Source of the DNA: an uncultured Chthonomonas sp.
Lineage (GTDB): Bacteria > Armatimonadota > Chthonomonadetes > Chthonomonadales > Chthonomonadaceae
Length of the DNA: 64,000 bases
NCBI GenBank assembly: GCA_903859705.1
Contig: CAIONQ010000029.1
Coordinates: 1-64,000 of the forward strand
Direction of reading: 5' to 3'
Shown here piece by piece: positions 55,195-63,136 of the stretch (the stretch's first letter is position 1; every line of letters starts with the position of its first letter). The notes below the pieces were generated by a model. The model worked only from the letters and a program-made list of their open reading frames with translations. It did no database searches and had not been told where the DNA came from. The position numbers and the translations under genes were made by a program.

Positions 55195-56994
55195 TTACTC
55201 AGGTAATTTTACATGTGCAAGTTCGGCCCGGTATCTGCCTTCGTTCTGCAGCAATCTGTCCAATCGGTTGTGCTGTTCTGCTTCAAGCCGTGCTGTGTTC
55301 TTAACGGCTGTAAAGCAAAAGGCCATCGTGCATACAGCCAGTATAGCGGCAATCCCCAATGCACCTCGCGCCATAGTATAGCACGATTCCTTGCCACTAA
55401 ACAGCTTTGCAGCCGCTGCTGCGCACAACACCATCAGGGGCCCAATTAACGAGCCAACCAGCATTGATCCCTGAATATATGCTGGCGACTGTCGTAACTG
55501 ATTGAAGCCACTCTCGGAATCACTGTTCGTATTGCTAAATGTCATAGAGTCTGTGAGATTTAGCAGAGCCTTATCTAACTTACTCATCTCCACTCCCCAG
55601 TGGGAGCTCAGCGTAACAATGATTGCAACTGCAGCAAGTATCCCAATTGCCATAGCACTCGCTGCCGATTTGTCTGCACGCAAACCAACCAGCGTGGCGC
55701 ATGCAATCGCCAGCACTATCAGCCAGCCTGCGTTAGCAAGGCTGAGCGATGCCACCATCCAGCTACGGTTGATTTCGCGGAGTTTTTCTCCACCAAAAGG
55801 ATCTTGAACGGATCCATCAGCGCGTTCGCTGATGCTGCGGTAAGTATTGCCCGCCTGTATTTCGTGTTCCGCTGCAGTCACCGCCTCGGGGTGCCCCAGG
55901 GATTTAGCAAATTTATTGTAAACTTCCAGTTTAACATTGGATTTCTGTTTTGAATCCAGCTTTTCAAATGCAAGCTTATCGAGGCCACCATACAGAGTTT
56001 TATCTGGATGAGCGAAGGCCAGGCTAGAAATAGCGATTCCCACCAGCCCGCCAATTAGATTGCGAGAATGCAAGCGCATATTGCGGCCAAGTGCCAGTGT
56101 ATCTTGCCTTATTTGCAGGCCTTCCAGCCTCTTGCCAGAGGTCTCTTTTTGGGCAGCAATCATATCCGTGAGCCGTGCAATTGAGCGAAGGCGTGCGAAG
56201 TGCGGGAAGAGTATGGAGGAAAGCACCATGGTTCGGGCAAGGCTGTTTGCTCCGGGCTTGCGGCTCAGGCTACGCCACCGGGCTTCGGCCTCATCCCAGC
56301 TGTAGTCATCCCAGTTTTTGCATTGTGCGGCATTGTGCAGCACTTTTAACGCCTCGCCATCCTGATAATTGCTAAAAAGAGCCATTGCCTTCATAGCGGG
56401 AAAATAGGCGTTTTCACGGTCTAGCTCTGCGCCCTGGTCGCAAGCCTCCAGGAACGCCTGCAGTGCATGCGGTTCAGGCAGCGTTTTCAGTCCGCTCTTA
56501 GCGAGGGGGCTCGGCCTCATGGTAGATTCGCCGAAGTAAGCCATCACATCATTGTCTCGCTTCACGCCAATATCACCCATGGTAGCAAAGCGCATCTCGT
56601 GCGCGCGTATCTCTTTCATCTTCTCGGGGTAATTAAGAGCAAGGTCATCAAACGGATGTCGCCTATCGGATTCGCTGGCGTTTCCGCTGCGCAAGCGGGC
56701 ATCTATCGCGTTGGATAGTGCCACATCATAGTTGTGCACACCCACGGGTAATAGTTCTGGAGTTACTGGTGGTGCCCCTGCAGTGAAGGTAGACTCGGTT
56801 TCCTGTACAGCAGCAGAGAGCCCCTTACTTTGCCCGGTGAGAATTGCAGCTTCCTGCTTCATAACTTGCGCCGTATCTGCCCTAAAAGCCAGGAGCGCAA
56901 CAATACCTACCGCACCTACAATAAGTGCCAGCGAAGCGCCATACCAGGGGCCCAGGCGCCCGCCGGGCTTATTGCCCGAGCTATTGTTTTTCAA
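55195..56994 (-). CDS. Tandem paralog 2: membrane protein with helical domain
   Basis: A 599-aa close copy of the preceding gene: same N-terminal TM (SLALIVGAVGIVALLAFRA), same motifs (RLEGLQIRQDTLALGRNMR, HALQAFLEACDQG, YFPAMKAMALF), same C-terminal TM cluster and end (NEGRYRAELAHVKLPE). The start aligning with paralog 1's ATG is TTG 56994, behind the same GGAGAACCTCA stretch, so the start codon changed after duplication. Family and function unknown. The identical promoter block argues for shared regulation. Confidence 0.75.
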   Translation of the reverse strand: MKNNSSGNKPGGRLGPWYGASLALIVGAVGIVALLAFRADTAQVMKQEAAILTGQSKGLSAAVQETESTFTAGAPPVTPELLPVGVHNYDVALSNAIDARLRSGNASESDRRHPFDDLALNYPEKMKEIRAHEMRFATMGDIGVKRDNDVMAYFGESTMRPSPLAKSGLKTLPEPHALQAFLEACDQGAELDRENAYFPAMKAMALFSNYQDGEALKVLHNAAQCKNWDDYSWDEAEARWRSLSRKPGANSLARTMVLSSILFPHFARLRSIARLTDMIAAQKETSGKRLEGLQIRQDTLALGRNMRLHSRNLIGGLVGIAISSLAFAHPDKTLYGGLDKLAFEKLDSKQKSNVKLEVYNKFAKSLGHPEAVTAAEHEIQAGNTYRSISERADGSVQDPFGGEKLREINRSWMVASLSLANAGWLIVLAIACATLVGLRADKSAASAMAIGILAAVAIIVTLSSHWGVEMSKLDKALLNLTDSMTFSNTNSDSESGFNQLRQSPAYIQGSMLVGSLIGPLMVLCAAAAAKLFSGKESCYTMARGALGIAAILAVCTMAFCFTAVKNTARLEAEQHNRLDRLLQNEGRYRAELAHVKLPE

Positions 56995-57045
56995 TGAGGT
57001 TCTCCATGTGGCACCGCAAGTAACCACATCCCAAATCCACGATGG

Positions 57046-57081
57046 ATATCATACGGGTGCAGTTCAGGTGCGGTTGCGCTG
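57046..57081 (-). promoter_or_regulatory. Promoter of paralog 2, duplicated element
   Basis: Minus-strand CAGCGCAACCG, 12 unlike bases, then ACCCGTATGATAT, matching the element at 55034-55069 exactly in both blocks and spacing. It lies about 50 bases upstream of TTG 56994. Confidence 0.65.
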
Positions 57082-57136
57082 ATTGGCCAATGCCCTAAAC
57101 GTAATGGGAATCCACTTTCCAAAAATCGCAGATCGA

Positions 57137-58777
57137 TTACTGTGGAAATTGCAGATGTACTCGTTCGGCCAGATAACGCCCTTCGTGCGCGCAGATGCCG
57201 TCTTCAACCGTGTTACGGCTGGCCTCCTGGCGGGCCACTGCCCGTGTGGTAGTTACCAGGCCAATAACAGCAACAAGCATGCCCGTAGTTGCGACAATAC
57301 ACAGCGTTGGTAGTGCAGAAGCCCTGCGTCTTGTTGTCAACCAGACACCGGCACTCAGTGCTATGGCAACACCTGGCCCAATGAGGGCGCCAAATGCAGA
57401 CATCCAGCGCACATCGTACGTCTGTTCCAGTACATCCGTTTCCCCCACGGTACCAAGGGTGTGTATCATCGCGGCAAGTGTGCTGCACCAATGCGAACTA
57501 ACTGCAGTAATCACAGCCGCTGTTGCCAGAACCGATAGAATTACTCCCATTGCAGCACGCATATTCATGCGCCAAAACAGCACCGCACTCGCTGCTATTC
57601 CAAGCATTCCGAGCCATACAGCGTTTCCAAGCCACAGGGTATTGGCAAACCTGCGTTTCAGGCACAAAATAGCTGCGCCTCTATCCAGTTCATTCGTACC
57701 CGCTGATACAGCAAGGTCCCGAAGATGAAGCGTTTGCTGGCACACTGTAATTTCATGGCGGGCAGCCTCTGCCAGCGTAGGCAAATTGGCTTGCGCTGCC
57801 CGGCTTATAAAATCGTTGGTGTTAGCTGTCAGCCGTTCCGTGCTGGAGAGCTCTCTCCAGCGGTCTTTCGTCATCCCGGCAAACGGAATACCCGCTATGT
57901 CTGCAACGGCGCTCAGCTCAATTGTGGCCCCAACATCCGTGCCAACAATCCCTCTGCTCTGCATGCGCATCAGCCTGCCCACAGCCAGAAGGTCGGCGCG
58001 TATACGCATCCCACCAGCCATATCTCCTATGGCCTCCGCCTTTTGAGCAGTGTTTCTGGCGGCGATACAAAGGTACCGAATTCCCGCCATGTGTGTTACC
58101 ACAACCTGATGGCGCAGCGCTTCACGGGTAAAAACATCTGCCCCACCCAACTTAACCAGTGTGTGCCACATCGCTTCCGAGGGTGCCCATACGTAGTCGT
58201 TCCATTCCGGCAGCAATGCGGCTGCATGCAGCATAGAAAGTGCGCTGCCGGTTTGTGCCGTATGCTCAAGCAGCATGGCGTGCATTACTGGGAAAAACGC
58301 ATTGTTTCGGTCGCCCTGTGTGCCCAGTTCGCACGCTGCTAACAGCCTCTGCACAATAGGGTAATTTGCCGGATCTGTAAAATGGATGCCGGCAGATAAG
58401 TGTATCAACTCGGCTGCGAGTATTGAGGCAGAGTGTGCTGGGTGGGCGCGCCGTAATACATCAAACAGGTCCAATGCGGCGGTGGGTGTTGTCTCATCGG
58501 ATCTAACTCGGGAAACGGTGTGTGCAAACTCTATATCAAAGTCTTGCAGTTGTTGATGAGAATCAACAGGGATAGAAGGAACCTGAGTTTCACAATACTG
58601 GTAAATCAGCTTCGCTTCCATATTTAATGCAGCCGTTCTGCCCGCAAGGTGCCCTGCACTAATTCTAAGAGTGCTGGCTGTGCCTGGCCAAATAGCAAGC
58701 AAAACAAGTGCGATCATACTTACCGCCGATACGATAAGCGATGCAACAACCAGTCTCTTACCGGATCCATCAATCAT
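57137..58777 (-). CDS. Tandem paralog 3: diverged membrane protein
   Basis: A 546-aa distant relative of the two downstream copies. One TM is at about 8-28 (VVASLIVSAVSMIALVLLAIW), then a helical soluble domain with matching landmarks (AFFPVMHAMLLEHTAQTGSALSMLHAAALL, MRIRADLLAVGRLMRMQSRG in shorter form). TM segments follow from about 385, ending HEGRYLAERVHLQFPQ. ATG 58777 is preferred to ATG 58840, because the longer N-terminus would be encoded by the regulatory box at 58814-58831. No SD is visible for either. It is divergent from the response regulator gene. Confidence 0.7.
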   Translation of the reverse strand: MIDGSGKRLVVASLIVSAVSMIALVLLAIWPGTASTLRISAGHLAGRTAALNMEAKLIYQYCETQVPSIPVDSHQQLQDFDIEFAHTVSRVRSDETTPTAALDLFDVLRRAHPAHSASILAAELIHLSAGIHFTDPANYPIVQRLLAACELGTQGDRNNAFFPVMHAMLLEHTAQTGSALSMLHAAALLPEWNDYVWAPSEAMWHTLVKLGGADVFTREALRHQVVVTHMAGIRYLCIAARNTAQKAEAIGDMAGGMRIRADLLAVGRLMRMQSRGIVGTDVGATIELSAVADIAGIPFAGMTKDRWRELSSTERLTANTNDFISRAAQANLPTLAEAARHEITVCQQTLHLRDLAVSAGTNELDRGAAILCLKRRFANTLWLGNAVWLGMLGIAASAVLFWRMNMRAAMGVILSVLATAAVITAVSSHWCSTLAAMIHTLGTVGETDVLEQTYDVRWMSAFGALIGPGVAIALSAGVWLTTRRRASALPTLCIVATTGMLVAVIGLVTTTRAVARQEASRNTVEDGICAHEGRYLAERVHLQFPQ

Positions 58778-58813
58778 GTTCAACGCGCAAACCGTCCCAG
58801 CTATTGGCCCCGT

Positions 58814-58852
58814 CAGGATTTCGTCATATCCACGGGGCATAATGGATATAAT
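58814..58852 (+). promoter_or_regulatory. Regulatory box and promoter of the two-component operon
   Basis: CAGGATTTCGTCATATCC at 58814-58831 recurs with one change before the CpxP/Spy-like gene (61235-61252). A -10-like CATAAT starts 24 bases after the start of the box in this copy and TACAAT starts 24 bases after it in the other. The box covers the -35 position, as expected for a response-regulator site at an activated promoter. A second TATAAT is at 58847-58852. Confidence 0.6.
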
Positions 58853-58882
58853 GCGGCGTAATATTGAGCCAGGAGTGCAGCC

Positions 58883-59587
58883 ATCAAGATCTTGCTTGTA
58901 GAAGATGAAGAGGACATTGCAGAAGCGATAGCGCGTGGTTTAACGCGGGATCGTTACACTGTACAGGTTACCGATACAGGCGAGGAGGCCATAGAGCTTC
59001 TTCGCAATGATGTATTTCAGCTTGTAATCCTCGATGTCATGCTTCCCGGCATGGATGGGTGCACCGTTTGCGATAGAATTCGGCGGGAAAAACTGCTTAC
59101 TCCCGTTTTGATGCTCACCGCACGGGATACGGTTGCCGATAGAGTTCGCGGTTTGGATTCTGGAGCAGACGACTATCTGGTAAAGCCATTCGATTATTCC
59201 GAGCTGCTGGCGCGCGTGCGCGCGCTTTTGCGCCGGGACAAAGTACACCGCCGTACAGAGATCAGCATTGCCGATCTTGTTATAGATACAACTTCTCGCA
59301 CAGTAACGCGCGGAGGCAATCTCATTGCGTTAACCCCTCGCGAGTACTCCGTGCTGGAAACCCTGGCGGCAGAAGAGGGGCGCACCCTTACCCGGGAAAG
59401 GCTGCAGAACACTGTGTGGGCCGGGGAAGAGGTGTTTCCAAACACGGTAGATGTTTGTGTTGGCCATCTGCGCCGAAAGATGGATAAAGGCTACACAATG
59501 CGCCTGGTAAAAACCATTCATGGCGTTGGGTACTGCCTCACTCCAGAACCAGAAGCAGTGCATGAGTTGGATAAGGATCGGTCCTGA
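58883..59587 (+). CDS. OmpR-family response regulator with an apparent ATC start
   Basis: A 234-aa regulator if it starts at ATC 58883. The receiver domain opens (M)KILLVEDEED, with phospho-acceptor D51 in LVILDVMLPGMDG, and Thr and Lys in MLTARD and LVKPFD. The C-terminal winged helix (about 130-225) has LTPREYSVLETLA, VDVCVGHLRRKM and VKTIHGVGYCL. AGGAG at 58871-58875 is seven bases before ATC. An in-frame TGA at 58865 and no ATG/GTG/TTG before TTG 58892 leave ATC as the only well-spaced start, and it restores the usual MKILLVEDE N-terminus. The kinase gene follows one base later. Confidence 0.9.
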   Translation: MKILLVEDEEDIAEAIARGLTRDRYTVQVTDTGEEAIELLRNDVFQLVILDVMLPGMDGCTVCDRIRREKLLTPVLMLTARDTVADRVRGLDSGADDYLVKPFDYSELLARVRALLRRDKVHRRTEISIADLVIDTTSRTVTRGGNLIALTPREYSVLETLAAEEGRTLTRERLQNTVWAGEEVFPNTVDVCVGHLRRKMDKGYTMRLVKTIHGVGYCLTPEPEAVHELDKDRS

Positions 59588-59588
59588 C

Positions 59589-61229
59589 ATGTTGCACCCT
59601 TTCACTCGCCTGCGAGGCTCTGTACGCGCGAAGCTAACCCTATGGAACACCGTAACATTTGCTGCCGTGCTGGCGTGTATCGGCATTGCATTCCGAGTGC
59701 TGGCCCAGGGCTATCTGCTTTCTGGTTTAGATAGGGAGATGCGTGCACATGCGGGCCACGTTCCGGCGGCCAGCAGCCAGATCATGATTACAACCAGCAT
59801 GCCTACGGAAGCCATGGGGCAAGCCATAGGCGGCAATAGCTGGCCGGATTCGGCCACGGGCACCACCGATATTAAAGGACTGAACCTGAAGATGAAAGTG
59901 CTCGAGAAAAAGAGTATTTTCGTAAGCGCAACAGCCCCCAAATCCAGCAGGGTTGAAGTAGTGAAAATGCACGATATGCTGGATGGCGATAGCAGTGGGC
60001 TTTTCCAATCCCGCACCTTTTCGCTGGATGGCACCCCAAAACCCAGTTCTCTTCTTTCTGCATTCAGTAACTCCGTAAGCATGATTCACGTCGAAGGTTC
60101 AGCAAGCGGGGAAACCCTGCATGCGCAGGCTTATCGGCCCTGGGATTCGGAAGGGTTTGCTGAGGCATCTCATGGCGTAGAAACAGTGCGCACGGTGGAA
60201 AGTGAAGGAGAACGGCTGCGAGTGCTCTCTCGCCCACTGCGTGAGGGAGAACAGATTACAGGAGTGAGGCAGGTAGCAACCTCGGTAACTCCCATGGATC
60301 GTGATCTGGCGGGCCTCACGCGTTCTCTGTTTCTCCTGCTGCCCCCGGCTCTCGTAATTGCGCTATTTGCGGGCCTGTTTCTCACCGGCAAAGCACTTAG
60401 CCCGGTTAAAGCCCTCACCCATGCCGCGCGCGAAATTCGGCCAGATCAACTTACCCGGCGGCTGCCGCTAAACGGCACCGATGAGTTTGATGAGTTGGCC
60501 GCAACATTCAACTCGGCTCTTGGCAGGGTTGAGCTGGCGTTTAATGAACGAGAGCGGATGGTGGCGCAACTTCAGCGCTTTACAGGCGATGCATCTCATG
60601 AACTGCGCACACCGCTCACAACCATTAAAGCCAACACCACAGTGGCGCTGGCGGATGCAGTGCCTTCAGAAGAGCATGTGCATGCTCTGAGGAAGATAGA
60701 CAGGGCGGCAGACCGCATGACGGGGCTTGTGGAAGATCTGCTGTTACTGGCCCGGTTTGATGGCCTGAAAGCGCCACTGGATGCACGGCCCATATCTATC
60801 CTGCTGGCTGCCGAGGAGGCCATAGAGATGCTCCCGGAGGCACAGCCCATAATCGATGTCTCTGGTTGTTCTGCAGAAATTCGGATTGCAGGTGAGCATG
60901 GCCACATAGTGCGGCTGTTGCGCAATCTGCTGGAAAACGCACGCAGATTTACGCCAGAGGATGGGCAAATAACCGTGCATGCCCTCCGTCTGGGCTCTCA
61001 GGTAGAGATTCGGGTGGCAGATACAGGCAGCGGCGTTGCACCGGAGCATCTGCCTTATCTGGGCGAGCGGTTATTTCGGATAGATTCGGCCCGTAACCGC
61101 AGCCATGGTGGCGCGGGCCTTGGGCTTGCCATCTGCAGATCCATTGCAGAGCGGCATAACGGCAGCCTGCAGGTTCAAAGTGAGCCCGGCAAAGGCACAA
61201 CAGTTATCGTAACGTTGCCTGCAGCATAG
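59589..61229 (+). CDS. Sensor histidine kinase, partner of the upstream regulator
   Basis: A 546-aa kinase. TM1 lies at about 15-35 and an extracytoplasmic sensor of about 200 residues follows. TM2 (LFLLLPPALVIALFAGLFLTG) lies at about 237-258, then HAMP (LSPVKALTHAAREI). HisKA has H337 in GDASHELRTPLT. HATPase has the N-box NLLENARRF, G1 VADTGSGVAPEHL and G2 HGGAGLGLAIC. Its ATG follows the regulator stop by one base, so translation is probably coupled. The sensor's signal is unknown. The paired CpxP/Spy-like gene downstream suggests envelope stress, perhaps metal or folding. Confidence 0.93.
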   Translation: MLHPFTRLRGSVRAKLTLWNTVTFAAVLACIGIAFRVLAQGYLLSGLDREMRAHAGHVPAASSQIMITTSMPTEAMGQAIGGNSWPDSATGTTDIKGLNLKMKVLEKKSIFVSATAPKSSRVEVVKMHDMLDGDSSGLFQSRTFSLDGTPKPSSLLSAFSNSVSMIHVEGSASGETLHAQAYRPWDSEGFAEASHGVETVRTVESEGERLRVLSRPLREGEQITGVRQVATSVTPMDRDLAGLTRSLFLLLPPALVIALFAGLFLTGKALSPVKALTHAAREIRPDQLTRRLPLNGTDEFDELAATFNSALGRVELAFNERERMVAQLQRFTGDASHELRTPLTTIKANTTVALADAVPSEEHVHALRKIDRAADRMTGLVEDLLLLARFDGLKAPLDARPISILLAAEEAIEMLPEAQPIIDVSGCSAEIRIAGEHGHIVRLLRNLLENARRFTPEDGQITVHALRLGSQVEIRVADTGSGVAPEHLPYLGERLFRIDSARNRSHGGAGLGLAICRSIAERHNGSLQVQSEPGKGTTVIVTLPAA

Positions 61230-61234
61230 GCCGA

Positions 61235-61264
61235 CAGGATTTCGTCAGATCCAGCCGTTACAAT
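61235..61264 (+). promoter_or_regulatory. Regulatory box and promoter of the CpxP/Spy-like gene
   Basis: CAGGATTTCGTCAGATCC at 61235-61252 matches 17 of 18 bases of the box before the response regulator. TACAAT at 61259-61264 is the -10-like hexamer, starting 24 bases from the box start as in the other copy. The box begins six bases after the kinase stop. Confidence 0.6.
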
Positions 61265-61364
61265 ATAACCATCAACAACAGTCACTTCATTCAAATCTGC
61301 CAACTGGCCGATTCTGGGTGTTATCATCGCGGTACACGTTCAAAACAAAGGGGAAATGATCAGT

Positions 61365-62360
61365 ATGCATTCAGCAAGTATCAAACGGGCAATGGGCGCC
61401 GCTTTTGCGGCCATTCTGGTTGCTTCCGCGGGCAGCGCAGTACGCGCTCAGGAAAATGATCCGCCCACAGGTGGCGGCGTTATCATTTTAAAAAGTGGCG
61501 ATGGCCAGAGGGTTATCAATATCGATCCCGGGCAGCTGAAGGATATCTCCGGTGGCATTGTTATGGTGGCAGTAAGCAGCAATGGTGATTTTTCTGCTAT
61601 CACTGGCAACCCGGCAGATATGCCCTTTGGCGGCATGCTTGGCCCGTTCGGTATGGGTGGCGCCCTGGCGGGCTCTGGCAGGGGATTAAACATTGTAGAC
61701 CCCGGCGTAAGCTACATTTTTCAGCTAATTAAGCGATCTGATGTTCGCTCGGAACTCTTCCTGGATCCCAAACAGCGGGAGAAGCTGGAGCAGATGTTTA
61801 CCGAAGAGTCTACTGCGGCTCAGCAACGCGCAAATGCTCTGAAGGATAGTATCAAGAGCGGAGGCGCAAACGCAGGAGCCGCACTTAAGGCTTCCCAGTT
61901 CTTCGGTGCCAATGCCACCGACCGTGAAAAGAAGCTTGCAGAAATCCTTACACCAAAGCAGCTAAAGCGCCTGAAAGAGCTGGATCTTCAGTTCCGTGGC
62001 CCGCTAGCCATGGGTGTTAAGCCTGTTGCCGAAAAAGCAAAGCTCAGCGAAACGGAAGCGCCGGCCGTTGCAGATCTGCTTCAGAAGTACCACGAAGCCG
62101 TGCACAAAGCACTTGGCTTTGAGCAGAAGGTTCAGCGCACAGAAAATGGCAATGGGGGAACCTCCGTTTCTGTAAGCACCAGCGTAAACATAAGCGGCTC
62201 TCAGCAGGAGCTTGAGCAGAAGGCTCAGAAGGCGCATGAAGTGATTGAGGCTGCACGCAAGGCCCTTGGTGCGCAGGCACTCAAATCCATAGCCGCAGAT
62301 CATGCTTCGGAGTGGAAGGGCCTCGCAGGCCAGCGATTTCAGTTTCAGACTCTCAACTAA
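61365..62360 (+). CDS. Exported LTxxQ-containing protein, Spy/CpxP-like
   Basis: A 331-aa exported protein with a signal peptide ending AVRAQ. After a Gly/Asp-rich N-terminal part, the helices RSELFLDPKQREKLEQMF and KLAEILTPKQLKRLKELDLQF hold LDPKQ and LTPKQ motifs, as in Spy/CpxP periplasmic chaperones. A further long Gln/Glu helix ends it. It is longer than Spy/CpxP (about 160 residues). ATG 61365 fits AGGGG better than ATG 61356. Its promoter shares the box seen at the response regulator, making it a likely member and feedback partner of that regulon, as CpxP is of Cpx. Confidence 0.7.
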   Translation: MHSASIKRAMGAAFAAILVASAGSAVRAQENDPPTGGGVIILKSGDGQRVINIDPGQLKDISGGIVMVAVSSNGDFSAITGNPADMPFGGMLGPFGMGGALAGSGRGLNIVDPGVSYIFQLIKRSDVRSELFLDPKQREKLEQMFTEESTAAQQRANALKDSIKSGGANAGAALKASQFFGANATDREKKLAEILTPKQLKRLKELDLQFRGPLAMGVKPVAEKAKLSETEAPAVADLLQKYHEAVHKALGFEQKVQRTENGNGGTSVSVSTSVNISGSQQELEQKAQKAHEVIEAARKALGAQALKSIAADHASEWKGLAGQRFQFQTLN

Positions 62361-62384
62361 AATCTGCAACATTGTTTCTTAATA

Positions 62385-62428
62385 AACGGCCGCCTTATCG
62401 GAGCTTTTTCCGTAGGGCGGCCGTTTTG
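62385..62428 (+). terminator. Terminator after the Spy/CpxP-like gene
   Basis: AACGGCCGCC (62385-62394) pairs with GGCGGCCGTT (62416-62425). A TTATCGGAGC-type loop separates the arms and TTTTGTGTT follows. It has a strong stem and a good tail. Confidence 0.85.
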
Positions 62429-62485
62429 TGTTAGAATACCGTTGCAGAAAACCTGCCCGTGCAGCCTCATGTTGGAGCCACCAGG

Positions 62486-63136
62486 GTGTACAATCCAGAT
62501 CATTTCAGAGAGTCGGATACGGAAGAGCTCATCTCGTTTATTCGCAGTCACCCCTTTGGCACCCTTATATCGCCAGTGGCCGCCGGCATGCCCCACATAA
62601 CCCACATTCCGTTTGGCGTGCATCAAATGGCAGAAGGCGCGTACTGCCTGCGTGCGCATTTGGCCAGGGCCAACCCTCATTGTGCAGCGCTTGAACATGG
62701 GGCGCGGGCTCTTGCAATCTTTATGGGGCCACACGCCTATGTATCGCCAGCATGGTACACCGTGGCGCCTGCCGTTCCTACCTGGAATTTTAGCGCAGTG
62801 CATGTGCAGGGCCCGGTGAGGCTGCTGAGTGCAGAAGAATCGCTTATTACACTGCGCGCGCTTACGGCAGAAAACGAGGCCCATGTTGGCGGAAGCTGGA
62901 GCCTGGATGAGCAGAACCCTGAGTACCTTGCCAGAATGGTGCAAGGGATAGTTGGGTTTGAGCTTCAGATAGAACTGCTTGAGGGAAAGTTTAAGATGAG
63001 CCAGAACCGATCAGAGGCCGACCGTGTTTCGATTTGTGAAGCGCTGGAATCTCGCCCAATATCCGATAGTAATAGCCACGAAACAGCGGGATGGGTGCGG
63101 CACATCGATGCGCACAGAAGGAGTGGTTCTCGGTGA
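62486..63136 (+). CDS. PaiB-like FMN-binding protein
   Basis: A 216-aa protein of the PaiB family, small FMN-binding split-barrel flavoproteins named after a Bacillus negative regulator of sporulation and protease genes. Landmarks: MYNPDHF start, FIRSHPFGTLIS, HITHIPFGVH, HLARANPHCAAL, MGPHAYVSPAWY with VPTWNF. It has no obvious DNA-binding domain, and the regulatory role is known only in Bacillus. GTG 62486 is chosen because GGAG lies eight bases before it and it gives the family N-terminus. The next gene overlaps it by four bases (GTGA). Confidence 0.88.
   Translation: MYNPDHFRESDTEELISFIRSHPFGTLISPVAAGMPHITHIPFGVHQMAEGAYCLRAHLARANPHCAALEHGARALAIFMGPHAYVSPAWYTVAPAVPTWNFSAVHVQGPVRLLSAEESLITLRALTAENEAHVGGSWSLDEQNPEYLARMVQGIVGFELQIELLEGKFKMSQNRSEADRVSICEALESRPISDSNSHETAGWVRHIDAHRRSGSR

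Noticed and set aside
58778-58840. Longer N-terminus of tandem paralog 3
   Set aside because: Those 21 codons are the complement of the regulatory box shared with 61235-61252, so the residues are more likely a by-product.
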